A stretch of DNA of 64,000 nucleotides from Aliirhizobium wenxiniae (GTDB lineage: Bacteria > Pseudomonadota > Alphaproteobacteria > Rhizobiales > Rhizobiaceae), in NCBI RefSeq assembly GCF_019511445.1, contig NZ_JAEUAN010000003.1, positions 124,001 to 188,000 of the forward strand. Reading direction: 5' to 3'. Below are positions 26,503 to 34,191 of the stretch, one piece after another. How positions within the stretch are numbered: the first letter of the stretch is position 1; each line of letters opens with the position of its first letter. Made by a program: the position numbers and the translations under genes. The notes under the pieces were generated by a model, which was not told where the DNA came from, ran no database searches, and worked only from the letters and a program-made list of their open reading frames with translations.

Positions 26503-27813
26503 ATGGTATCCGAAAAACCACCGCGCCGGTCCAACCCGAAAAAGGAACCGGTCACGATCGACCTGACGGCGGAGGAAACCGCCGCAGTGGCCGAGCCCGT
26601 TCGCGCCAATGACAGCGACGATGTGATTGACGCCCGCGAGAACGATCCGACTGATACGCCGGTAGCGACCGATATCTCGGAAAAGGCTGATGCGCCGGAG
26701 GCTTTATCGACCGAGACCAAGGCAGAAGCCGAAACCGCTACGCCCGAAACGCCACGTTTCGATGAGCCTGAACCCGAACCGATAGCGGCTTCTGCGGAAC
26801 CTGCAAAGGAGGAGATCAAGGAAGATCCGGCCTCCTTCCAGTCGACGGCGAAAACCGAAGACTATTCGGCCCAATCCTCGGGCCCGGTACAATCCAAACC
26901 CGCCACCTCGACGCTGGTCGCATCCGGCATTTTCGGCGGCATCGTCGCTCTGCTTCTGGCCGGCAGCATGCAATATGCCGGTCTCCTGCCCGGTGGTGCA
27001 TCCTCGTCGTCATCAGGCGACAGTGACGTTTCCGCCGAGATCGCCTCGCTTCGCCAGGAAATAGCATCCCTCGCCAGCCGACCGGTCGAACCATCCGCCG
27101 ATATCACAAGCCGTCTGGCAGCACTCGAAAGCAGTGCCTCGACAGGCACCGGCGGATCGGCCGAAACGGATCAGAAACTGGCCGCCCTCGAAGCCGAACT
27201 TGCAAGCCTGAAATCGGCGAATGCAGCGGCTGCCGCAACCTCGACACAACTGGCCGGCCGGCTGCAGCAGGCGGAAGCCCAGATCGCCGACAAGGGTCCC
27301 GAACAGCAGGCAGCGCGCGCCGTGGCTGCCGCAGCCCTGAAGAGCGCGGTCGATCGCGGCGGCTCGTTCGAGGCCGAATTGCAGACCTACAAGACCATCG
27401 CCGGCGACGATCCGGCAATAGCAAACCTCCAGCCGTTTGCCGCCAAGGGCGTCCTGTCGCGCATCGAGCTTCAGCGCCAGGTCTCCGGCGTGGCGGACAG
27501 CATGGTCGAGGCGGTCGTCCAGCCTGATCCCGATCAGGGCCTGGCCTCGCGGCTCTATTCGTCTGCCCTGTCGGTCGTAAAAGTCCGCAAGGTCGGCGAT
27601 GTCACCGGCAACACGCCCGAGGATATCGTCGCCCGTTTCGAGGACCGGCTTCGCTCCGGCGATTTTGCTGCCGCCGCCCGCGAATGGGAGACTCTTCCCG
27701 ACGCCGCCAAGACGGCATCCCAGTCGTTCAAGCAGGAACTCGACGCGCGTATCGAGGTTGAAAACCTCGTTGGCGGCGCGTTGACCCGCGCGATTACCGG
27801 CACTCAAGGCTGA
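26503..27813 (+). CDS. Mitofilin/Mic60-like inner-membrane protein (COG4223)
   Basis: A 436-residue protein with mitofilin layout: a long acidic, disordered N-terminal region (1-135, cytoplasmic), one transmembrane helix TLVASGIFGGIVALLLAG (about 137-162), periplasmic coiled coil (about 175-275; SAEIASLRQEIASLASR, DQKLAALEAELASLKSA) and a C-terminal mitofilin-signature helical region (about 330-430; EDIVARFEDRLRSGDFAAA, REWETLPDAAK). Alphaproteobacterial Mic60 is the proposed ancestor of the mitochondrial cristae organiser and lies in heme clusters as here. AGAGG precedes ATG 26503; ATG 26476 is possible. Role (membrane shaping, contact with the outer membrane) is by homology. Confidence 0.85.
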   Translation: MVSEKPPRRSNPKKEPVTIDLTAEETAAVAEPVRANDSDDVIDARENDPTDTPVATDISEKADAPEALSTETKAEAETATPETPRFDEPEPEPIAASAEPAKEEIKEDPASFQSTAKTEDYSAQSSGPVQSKPATSTLVASGIFGGIVALLLAGSMQYAGLLPGGASSSSSGDSDVSAEIASLRQEIASLASRPVEPSADITSRLAALESSASTGTGGSAETDQKLAALEAELASLKSANAAAAATSTQLAGRLQQAEAQIADKGPEQQAARAVAAAALKSAVDRGGSFEAELQTYKTIAGDDPAIANLQPFAAKGVLSRIELQRQVSGVADSMVEAVVQPDPDQGLASRLYSSALSVVKVRKVGDVTGNTPEDIVARFEDRLRSGDFAAAAREWETLPDAAKTASQSFKQELDARIEVENLVGGALTRAITGTQG

Positions 27814-27827
27814 GGACGAAAAACGGA

Positions 27828-29447
27828 ATGGTCAGACTTTTCATTTTCCTTCTCGTCGTCCTCGGTCTCGGCTGGAGCTTTGCATGGCTCGCCGATCGGC
27901 CCGGCCTCTTGTCCATTACCTGGCAGGACCACCTGATCGAAACCAGCCTGATGGTTGCCGCCACGCTGGTCGTGGCGCTGATCGGTGCCGTCATGCTTCT
28001 GTGGTGGGTGATCGGCATCATCTGGACCTCGCCCTATTCGGTCCGCCGGTATTTTCGCGCCCGCAAGCGTGATCGCGGTTATCAGGCGCTGTCGACCGGC
28101 CTGATCGCTGCCGGAGCCGGCAATGCGCTTCTTGCCCGCAAGATGAGCATCCGCAGCCGCAGCCTGCTCAGTGCCGACCAGGAACCGCTAATCCATCTCC
28201 TCGATGCGCAGGCAGCCCTGATCGAGGGCAAATATGACGATGCCCGGGCAAAATTCGAAAGCATGTCGAACGATCCCGAAACGCGGGAACTTGGCCTGCG
28301 TGGCCTTTACATGGAAGCACGTCGGCTAGGCGCCAACGAGGCAGCCCGCCAATATGCCGAAAAGGCGGTGGAGCACGCGCCTTATCTCCCCTGGGCATCG
28401 CAAGCAACGCTGGAATCCCAGAGCAAGTCGGCGCGCTGGGACGAGGCTTTGGAAACGCTGGCGCAACAGCGCGCTGCCAACATCATCAGCAAGTCGGAAG
28501 CCGAACGCCTGAGAGCCGTTCTCCTGACCGCTCGCGCCGGTGAACGGCTAGAAAGCGACCCGAGCGGTGCCCGCGAAGATTCCACCGATGCGCTGAAACT
28601 GGCCAAGGATCTGGTGCCTGCCGGCATCATCTGTGCCAAGGCCTTGCTGCGGCAGGAAAATGTCAAGAAGGCCGCGTCGGTGCTGGAAGGCGTGTGGAAG
28701 CTTTCGCCGCATCCGGATATCGCCCGCACCTATATCCGCGCCCGCAGCGGCGACAGCACGCTCGACCGGTTGAAACGCGCCGAGAAGCTGGAGGCCATGC
28801 GTCCGAACAATATCGAGTCGCTCCTCGCCGTTTCCCAGGCAGCGCTCGATGCGCAGGATTTTGCCAAGGCACGTTCAAGAGCCGAAGCCGCAGCCCGGGT
28901 GGAGCCGAGCGAGCGCGTCTATCTGCTGCTGGCCGATATCGAGGAGGCCGAAACCGGCGATCAGGGCCGCATCCGCCACTGGATGCAGCAGGCCCTTCGC
29001 GCCCCCCGCAATGCGGCCTGGGTGGCCGACGGTTTCGTCTCGGAAAACTGGCTTGCCGTTTCGCCTGTCACAGGCAAGCTCGATGCCTTCGAATGGAAAG
29101 TGCCGTTCAGCCAGCTGGAAGGCCCGGTCGTCGAAGGCAGGATTGCCGCAGACGAAGCGATTGCCGCTCTTCCGCCTGTCATCGTGAACGACAAGGCACC
29201 AGCGGAACCGACAAGACACACCGAACCCGCCGAGCCGACAATCGTTATCGAAAAGCAGCCGGCAAAGCCGACACCCGAACCTGCTGTTGCAGCAAAGACA
29301 ACAGCACCGGAGAAAACCACGCCTGAATCTGCCAAAACGCAAGAAAGTGAAGCCGAACCGGTTCCATTTTTCGGACGTCCACCAGATGATCCGGGTGTGA
29401 AAGATCAGAACGCCGAGCCGACAAAGACGAGGTTGCGGCTGTTTTAA
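27828..29447 (+). CDS. hemY: HemY-like TPR membrane protein
   Basis: A 539-residue protein with the HemY N-terminal domain: two membrane helices at about 2-22 and 38-62, then SPYSVRRYFRARKRDRGYQALSTGLIA, the family signature. TPR-like helical repeats run to about residue 400. From 440 on, a Pro/Glu/Lys/Thr-rich tail is probably disordered. This is the proteobacterial HemY of the hemCD operon, whose function is unsettled, not the Bacillus protoporphyrinogen oxidase of the same name. It begins 14 bases after the mitofilin gene, and the two partners are regularly linked in alphaproteobacteria. Confidence 0.9.
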   Translation: MVRLFIFLLVVLGLGWSFAWLADRPGLLSITWQDHLIETSLMVAATLVVALIGAVMLLWWVIGIIWTSPYSVRRYFRARKRDRGYQALSTGLIAAGAGNALLARKMSIRSRSLLSADQEPLIHLLDAQAALIEGKYDDARAKFESMSNDPETRELGLRGLYMEARRLGANEAARQYAEKAVEHAPYLPWASQATLESQSKSARWDEALETLAQQRAANIISKSEAERLRAVLLTARAGERLESDPSGAREDSTDALKLAKDLVPAGIICAKALLRQENVKKAASVLEGVWKLSPHPDIARTYIRARSGDSTLDRLKRAEKLEAMRPNNIESLLAVSQAALDAQDFAKARSRAEAAARVEPSERVYLLLADIEEAETGDQGRIRHWMQQALRAPRNAAWVADGFVSENWLAVSPVTGKLDAFEWKVPFSQLEGPVVEGRIAADEAIAALPPVIVNDKAPAEPTRHTEPAEPTIVIEKQPAKPTPEPAVAAKTTAPEKTTPESAKTQESEAEPVPFFGRPPDDPGVKDQNAEPTKTRLRLF

Positions 29448-29470
29448 GGAAAGATGGAGAAGGCCTATCG

Positions 29471-29953
29471 ATGTTGGACCGCATACAGGCCTTCCTCCAC
29501 ACGCTAACCTCCCATGACGACAAGGAATTCGCACCGGACGACCCGAGGGTCGCCTTCGTTGCGCTCTGTTTTCAGGTCATGGAGGCCGATGGCGCTGTCT
29601 CGAAAAAAGAGCAGCAGAAATTCCGTGAACTGATCCGCCAGCGCTACGATCTGAGTGAAGACCGGTTGAAGGCGCTGATCGAGGCTGGCCACGAGGCCGG
29701 CCACGAAGCGGTTGACTATTACCGTTTCACTTCCGATCTAAGACGTCATCTCGTCAATGAAGACGACCGTGTCGAACTTCTCGGCATTCTCTGGGACATC
29801 GTTTATGCCGATGGCCAGAGAAGCGAGATCGAGGATCACGTGATTTGGAGGATCGCGGATCTTCTCGGTGTTTCGTCGCGGGATCGCGTGCTGCAGCGCC
29901 AACAGGCCGCCGCGCGCCTAGCCGAACAAAACACGGAGGAGAGCAAGGACTAA
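29471..29953 (+). CDS. TerB-family protein
   Basis: A 160-residue TerB (tellurite-resistance/DjlA-like) helical protein, cytoplasmic. VAFVALCFQVMEADGAVSKKEQQKF and LLGILWDIVYADGQRSEIEDHVIWRIADLLGV are the two family halves, each with a conserved ADG metal-binding motif. No other ter genes are near, so tellurite resistance is unlikely to be its job. Within residues 70-80 a 12-bp tandem duplication (29681-29704) encodes EAGHEAGHEA. It begins 23 bases after hemY and is followed three bases later by the amidotransferase. Confidence 0.87.
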   Translation: MLDRIQAFLHTLTSHDDKEFAPDDPRVAFVALCFQVMEADGAVSKKEQQKFRELIRQRYDLSEDRLKALIEAGHEAGHEAVDYYRFTSDLRRHLVNEDDRVELLGILWDIVYADGQRSEIEDHVIWRIADLLGVSSRDRVLQRQQAAARLAEQNTEESKD

Positions 29954-29956
29954 CTG

Positions 29957-30739
29957 ATGCTCGTAATGCCACCGCGAAAGACAGATCTCCTTCCCGTTCT
30001 CGTCGTCCTCCATCAGGAACGCTCGTCGTCCGGCCGCGTCGGCCAGATGCTGCTTGAAAAGGGCTTTCCGCTCGATATCCGCCGGCCGGTTCTCGGCGAA
30101 GCATTGCCGCAGACGCTGACCGACCATTCCGGCGCCGTCATCTTCGGCGGCCCGATGAGCGCCAACGATCCCGATCCCTTCGTCAAACAGGAGATCGACT
30201 GGATCGGCGTGCCCCTGAAAGAGAACAAGCCCTATCTCGGCATCTGCCTCGGCGCCCAGATGATGGTTCGTCATCTGGGCGGCAAGGTGAAGGCCAAGGA
30301 AGGTGAGATCACCGAGATCGGCTGGTATCCCCTGCGCCCCACCGAGCATGGTCGCCTGCTGATGCAATGGCCGAAAATGGTCTATCATTTTCACCGCGAA
30401 GGCTTTGACCTTCCGCGCGGTGTAAAACTTCTGGCGGAAGGCGACGCCTATCCCAACCAGGCGATCCGTTATGGCGACAGTGCCTGGGGCGTGCAGTTCC
30501 ACGCGGAACTGACCCGCGCCATGATGCAGCGCTGGGTCGTCCACGGCGCCGAGCGCTTCACCATGCCGAATGCGCAGCAGGGAAGCGAGCATCTCGAAGG
30601 CCGCATGATGTTCGACGCACCGCTCAAGGCCTGGCTGTCGGAGTTTCTCGATCTGGTATTCCTGAACAAAAAGGCAGGCACGGCAGCTTCACCCCGATAC
30701 GGCGCATCCATGCCGGAAACCGAAGTGGCGCAAAGCTGA
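29957..30739 (+). CDS. Class I glutamine amidotransferase (GMP synthase-like)
   Basis: A 260-residue stand-alone amidotransferase domain. The nucleophile elbow is YLGICLGAQMMVRHLGG and the catalytic His/Glu are in WGVQFHAELTRAMMQRW. No synthase domain is attached, so it may act as a glutamine or gamma-glutamyl hydrolase on an unknown substrate, as in the COG0518 stand-alone group. AAGGA lies upstream of ATG 29957. Its start is three bases after the TerB stop, which makes it the last gene of the hem cluster; the next gene is convergent, 30 bases away. Confidence 0.88.
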   Translation: MLVMPPRKTDLLPVLVVLHQERSSSGRVGQMLLEKGFPLDIRRPVLGEALPQTLTDHSGAVIFGGPMSANDPDPFVKQEIDWIGVPLKENKPYLGICLGAQMMVRHLGGKVKAKEGEITEIGWYPLRPTEHGRLLMQWPKMVYHFHREGFDLPRGVKLLAEGDAYPNQAIRYGDSAWGVQFHAELTRAMMQRWVVHGAERFTMPNAQQGSEHLEGRMMFDAPLKAWLSEFLDLVFLNKKAGTAASPRYGASMPETEVAQS

Positions 30740-30769
30740 GCCGCAGCGGGTATCCGCCGCGACCTCGCA

Positions 30770-32008
30770 CTAATTGCGTTCCGGCGCTTCCAGCGTGTCG
30801 ATCTTCCTGAGTTTCGAGAAGCCGAGCGCCCAGATGACAGTGACGGCCAGCGTGCCGACGCCGCCGATGACGACGGCCGGCACGGCGCCTATGAAATGCG
30901 CCATCGTTCCGGCACGGAATTCGCCGAGCTCGTTGGAAGCCCCGACAAACACCATGTTGACGGCATTGACCCGACCGCGCACCTCATCCGGCGTCCAGAG
31001 CGCGATCAGCGTTTCGCGGACATAGACGGAAATCATGTCGGCAGCGCCCATGATCATCAACGCAACGATCGACAGCCAGGGCGTGGCCGAAAGGCCGAAG
31101 ATCAGCGTACCGAGACCGAAAAAGCCGACGCCGACGAACATCGCCGTCCCGGCATGATGGCGGATCGGGTGGAAGGCAAGCCAGACGGCAACGGCAATGG
31201 CCCCGATGCCGGGTGCGGCGCGCAAAAGGCCAAGACCCCAGGGGCCAAGTTCCAGCACGTCGCGGGCAAAGATCGGCATGAGCGCCACCGCGCCGCCGAG
31301 AAGGACGGCGAAAAGATCGAGGGAGATCGCGCCGAGAACCACTTTTTCGCTGAAGATGAAGCGGAAGCCGGCAAGAAGATGGGCGACATCGACCTTGGAA
31401 GCCGAGGTCCGCTGCGCCGGTTTCGGGATCATGAAGACGAGCAGCGCCGCAAGCGTCAGCAGGACGAACGCCACGATATAGGCCGCCGTCGCGTTCAGCC
31501 CGTAAAGCAGGCCGCCGAAAACCGGGCCTAGAATGGACGCGGTCTGCCAAGAAGACGAATTCCAGGCGATCGCATTGGCAAGATCCTTCTCCGGCACGAG
31601 GTTCGGCCCGAGCGACTGGACCGCCGGCCCCATGAAGGCGCGCTCGATACCGAACACGACGAGAATAGCGAACACAAGCCAGGGCGTGAATGCGCCGGCA
31701 ACCGTCAGCCCCAGAAGCGACGCCGCGCAGGCCGCACCGACGACCATGCAGATCGCCATGATCATCCGGCGATTATACCGATCGGCCACAGTGCCGGTGA
31801 CGAGGATCAGGAGCAGCGACGGCAGGAACTGGAACAGCCCGATCAGGCCGAGATAGAGCGGGTTGCGGGTCTCGTCATACATCTGCCAGCCAACCGAAAC
31901 GCTGATGATCTGGATGGCAAAGGCGGCGAAGAACCGCGACAGGAAAAACTTTGTGTAGGACGAATGGCGAAAGGCTGCAAAACGGTCGCCGGAGGCGGGA
32001 ATGGACAT
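30770..32008 (-). CDS. MFS transporter, EntS/MFS_3 type
   Basis: A 412-residue major-facilitator protein with about 12 hydrophobic segments. The loop 2-3 motif is LVTGTVADRYNRRMIMAI, and the N terminus YTKFFLSRFFAAFAIQIISVSVGWQMYDETRNPLYLGLIGLFQF is typical of the EntS-like (DUF894) subfamily that includes the enterobactin exporter. No siderophore genes are nearby, so the substrate is unknown. Convergent with the amidotransferase and divergent from YggT with a 190-base spacer. Confidence 0.87.
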   Translation of the reverse strand: MSIPASGDRFAAFRHSSYTKFFLSRFFAAFAIQIISVSVGWQMYDETRNPLYLGLIGLFQFLPSLLLILVTGTVADRYNRRMIMAICMVVGAACAASLLGLTVAGAFTPWLVFAILVVFGIERAFMGPAVQSLGPNLVPEKDLANAIAWNSSSWQTASILGPVFGGLLYGLNATAAYIVAFVLLTLAALLVFMIPKPAQRTSASKVDVAHLLAGFRFIFSEKVVLGAISLDLFAVLLGGAVALMPIFARDVLELGPWGLGLLRAAPGIGAIAVAVWLAFHPIRHHAGTAMFVGVGFFGLGTLIFGLSATPWLSIVALMIMGAADMISVYVRETLIALWTPDEVRGRVNAVNMVFVGASNELGEFRAGTMAHFIGAVPAVVIGGVGTLAVTVIWALGFSKLRKIDTLEAPERN

Positions 32009-32198
32009 CGCAAAAGACTTTCGGTGGGACCGTCAGGATGAATTGCTGGAGTGCCACCGTTAAACATGCTGAAACTGCGGCGGGTGCAACACTTGCCCGT
32101 TAGTTCGCCAATGTCTACATGTCTGTCAACTTGGAATTTGTAGGCCGACCGCCGCGATCCTTAAAGGATGGGGCTTGGCAACACGATTGGAGACCTGA

Positions 32199-32489
32199 AT
32201 GCTCGCCCTGTTTCAGACCATTGACCTGGCCTTGAACCTTTACACCTGGATCTTGATTGCCAGCGCCATCTTCTCCTGGCTCTTCGCCTTCAACGTCATC
32301 AATTCGAGCAACCAGTTCGTCGATGCCATCGGCCGTTTCCTCTATAACGTCACCGAACCGGTGCTGCGACCGATCCGCCGCATCATGCCGAACCTCGGCG
32401 GCATCGACATCTCCCCGATCATTGTCCTGCTGCTGATCTTCTTCCTGCGCTCCTTCATGTGGAACTCGCTGTTCCCGCTCTTCGTGTGA
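32199..32489 (+). CDS. YggT family membrane protein
   Basis: A 96-residue inner-membrane protein with two hydrophobic hairpins. [20 protein letters not shown], then [28 protein letters not shown], the YggT signature, and a last helix [15 protein letters not shown]. Relatives are linked with osmotic or potassium homeostasis and division, but a biochemical function is not established. The stop codon overlaps the GTG start of the DUF167 gene (GTGA), a pair that is conserved widely. The 190-base upstream region (32009-32198) holds its promoter and that of the divergent MFS gene. Confidence 0.92.
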   Translation: MLALFQTIDLALNLYTWILIASAIFSWLFAFNVINSSNQFVDAIGRFLYNVTEPVLRPIRRIMPNLGGIDISPIIVLLLIFFLRSFMWNSLFPLFV

Positions 32490-32794
32490 GCGCGGCAAGC
32501 CTTCACGCAGACCACATAAGGCTGAGCATCAAGCTCACCCCGAATGGCGGCCGCGACGCGATCGACGGTATGGAGACGGATGCGGAGGGAGACGCGTTCC
32601 TGAAAGCGCGTGTCTCCGCCGTGCCGGAAGACGGCAAGGCCAACAAGGCGCTGATCGCGCTTCTGTCCAAGAAACTGCGGGTGCCAAAAAGCTCCGTATC
32701 TTTCGTCTCCGGCGAAACGGCGCGTAAAAAAATCCTCCGGATCGATGGCGACCCGGAGGATTTGAAAGCGAAGCTCGAAGGTCTGATGACCTGA
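32486..32794 (+). CDS. DUF167 (YggU-like) family protein
   Basis: A 102-residue member of DUF167. [19 protein letters not shown], then [27 protein letters not shown] (the conserved PPxxGKAN-like core) and [15 protein letters not shown] are diagnostic. Function unknown. The start is GTG 32486, overlapping the YggT stop by four bases; an upstream ATG in frame lies inside YggT. Convergent with ppa, 16 bases between the stop codons. Confidence 0.92.
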   Translation: MSAASLHADHIRLSIKLTPNGGRDAIDGMETDAEGDAFLKARVSAVPEDGKANKALIALLSKKLRVPKSSVSFVSGETARKKILRIDGDPEDLKAKLEGLMT

Positions 32795-32823
32795 TTACTT
32801 CTGGGCCCGATTACTTCTGGGCC
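32793..32823. repeat. Tandem 15-16-bp duplication at the 3' end of ppa
   Basis: GATTACTTCTGGGCC occurs twice head to tail (32793-32807 and 32809-32823) with one extra C between. The second copy contains the ppa stop codon and last codons; the first lies between the stop codons of DUF167 and ppa and overlaps the DUF167 stop. Confidence 0.8.
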
Positions 32824-33344
32824 TTGTAGCGGTCGATCGCTTCGACGATCAGGCGCTTGGCGGTATCGACATCCTGCCAGCCGCCGATCTTGACCCACTT
32901 GCCGGGCTCCAGATCCTTGTAGTGCTCGAAGAAGTGCTCGATCTGCTTCAGCGTGATTTCCGGCAGATCCGTGTAGTTCTTGATCTTGTCGTAACGCTGG
33001 GTCAGCTTCGGAACCGGAACGGCGAGAATCTTCTCGTCCTTGCCACCATCGTCTTCCATGATCATCACGCCGATCGGACGAACATTGATGACGCAGCCCG
33101 GAACCAGCGGACGGGTGTTGCAGATCAAAACGTCGCACGGGTCGCCGTCTTCGGAAAGCGTGTGCGGGATGAAGCCGTAGTTACCCGGATAGGTCATCGG
33201 GGTGTAGAGAAAGCGGTCGACGATCAGTGCACCGGCTTCCTTGTCCATCTCGTACTTGATCGGCTGACCGCCAACCGGCACCTCGACGATGACGTTGACG
33301 TCTTCAGGCGGGTTCTTGCCGATGGAAATTGCATCGATACGCAT
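32811..33344 (-). CDS. ppa: Inorganic pyrophosphatase
   Basis: A 177-residue family I soluble pyrophosphatase that hydrolyses PPi and drives biosynthetic reactions. [23 protein letters not shown] is the classical N terminus; [39 protein letters not shown] (Asp cluster for Mg) and [15 protein letters not shown] complete the active site. ATG 33344 has GAGGA six bases upstream. Upstream frame extension starts with TTG and is rejected. Single gene, convergent with YggT-DUF167. Confidence 0.97.
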   Translation of the reverse strand: MRIDAISIGKNPPEDVNVIVEVPVGGQPIKYEMDKEAGALIVDRFLYTPMTYPGNYGFIPHTLSEDGDPCDVLICNTRPLVPGCVINVRPIGVMIMEDDGGKDEKILAVPVPKLTQRYDKIKNYTDLPEITLKQIEHFFEHYKDLEPGKWVKIGGWQDVDTAKRLIVEAIDRYKAQK

Positions 33345-33480
33345 CGTGATCCTCAATTAGGTTCAATTCACTGAAGCGTCGATAGCGGGAATCCGGCTTG
33401 AAGGCAATAAGCCATTGAATTGACGGGGGCCGGTCACGCGAGGAGAGGAAACTTATTCCCTGCAACGCTCTTAAGTCGCA

Positions 33481-33990
33481 TCAATTCTGCCAGACGAAGC
33501 CGACTTTCTTCAGCTGCGAACCACCGAAATCCTCCATGCCCTCGACGGCATCATTGCCACCGTGACGGCGGAAAAAGCGGATCGCATGTTCGCTGTCTTC
33601 AAGGCACCAGACGACCAGGCCGCGGCAGCCGAGCGAGGTCAAAAGCTTGCGGCTTTCGCCGAACAGGCGCCGTCCGAGCCCGATGCCCTGGAATTCCGGC
33701 CGCAGATAGATCTCGTAGATTTCGCCGTCATAGGGCAGTGCGCGGGCACGGTTGAGACCGACCGTCGCATAACCGGCAATCTGGCCGGCCACATCGATAA
33801 CCAGAAGCGTTGCCGGCCCGTCGGTTGCCTTGCGCCACCATTTCTCGCCGCGACGCTCCAGCATCTGGATCAGCGGCTTGTGCGGGATGAGACCCGCATA
33901 GGCCTGCACCCAGCTCTGCCGGTGTACATCCGAGATGGCTCGGGCATCCTGCGGGTCGGCCCGCCGAACATCGATCGACAACGTCTTCAT
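33481..33990 (-). CDS. GNAT family N-acetyltransferase
   Basis: A 169-residue single GNAT domain. The N-terminal strand-helix VRRADPQDARAISDVHRQSWVQAYAGL is common in RimI-like members; the acetyl-CoA motif A is EIYLRPEFQGIGLGRRLF; motif B includes VVWCLEDSEHAIRFFRRHGG. Substrate cannot be predicted. Single gene; its upstream region 33991-34135 contains an exact CtrA-type box. Confidence 0.88.
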   Translation of the reverse strand: MKTLSIDVRRADPQDARAISDVHRQSWVQAYAGLIPHKPLIQMLERRGEKWWRKATDGPATLLVIDVAGQIAGYATVGLNRARALPYDGEIYEIYLRPEFQGIGLGRRLFGESRKLLTSLGCRGLVVWCLEDSEHAIRFFRRHGGNDAVEGMEDFGGSQLKKVGFVWQN

Positions 33991-34088
33991 AACGCGACTT
34001 TAGGTCCTGCTATGCGGGATCCGCCATCGGTCAATCATTAACCAGGCGGATTGCCCACAGAGTTCTGATGGGGACAATACCGCCCGAG

Positions 34089-34104
34089 TTAACGCTTTTT
34101 TAAC
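34089..34104 (+). promoter_or_regulatory. CtrA-type box TTAA-N7-TTAAC upstream of the GNAT gene
   Basis: TTAA (34089-34092), seven bases (34093-34099), TTAAC (34100-34104). It lies about 100 bases upstream of the minus-strand GNAT start and on the other side of the typA terminator. The C at one end gives the plus-strand orientation its best match, but GTTAA at the other end makes the minus strand equally good. Confidence 0.45.
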
Positions 34105-34135
34105 CGCAGCCACAAGCCGTGTGATTTGCAACAGC

Positions 34136-34171
34136 ACAGAAAAAAGCCCGGCTGGCGGGCCGGGCTTTTCA
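34136..34171 (-). terminator. Terminator of typA
   Basis: AAAAGCCCGGC pairs with GCCGGGCTTTT around a six-base loop (about 34142-34169). Read on the minus strand the stem is followed by TTTTTTCTG. It begins 22 bases after the typA stop codon. Confidence 0.85.
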
Positions 34172-34191
34172 GATCAGGATTGTCTCGAAGC

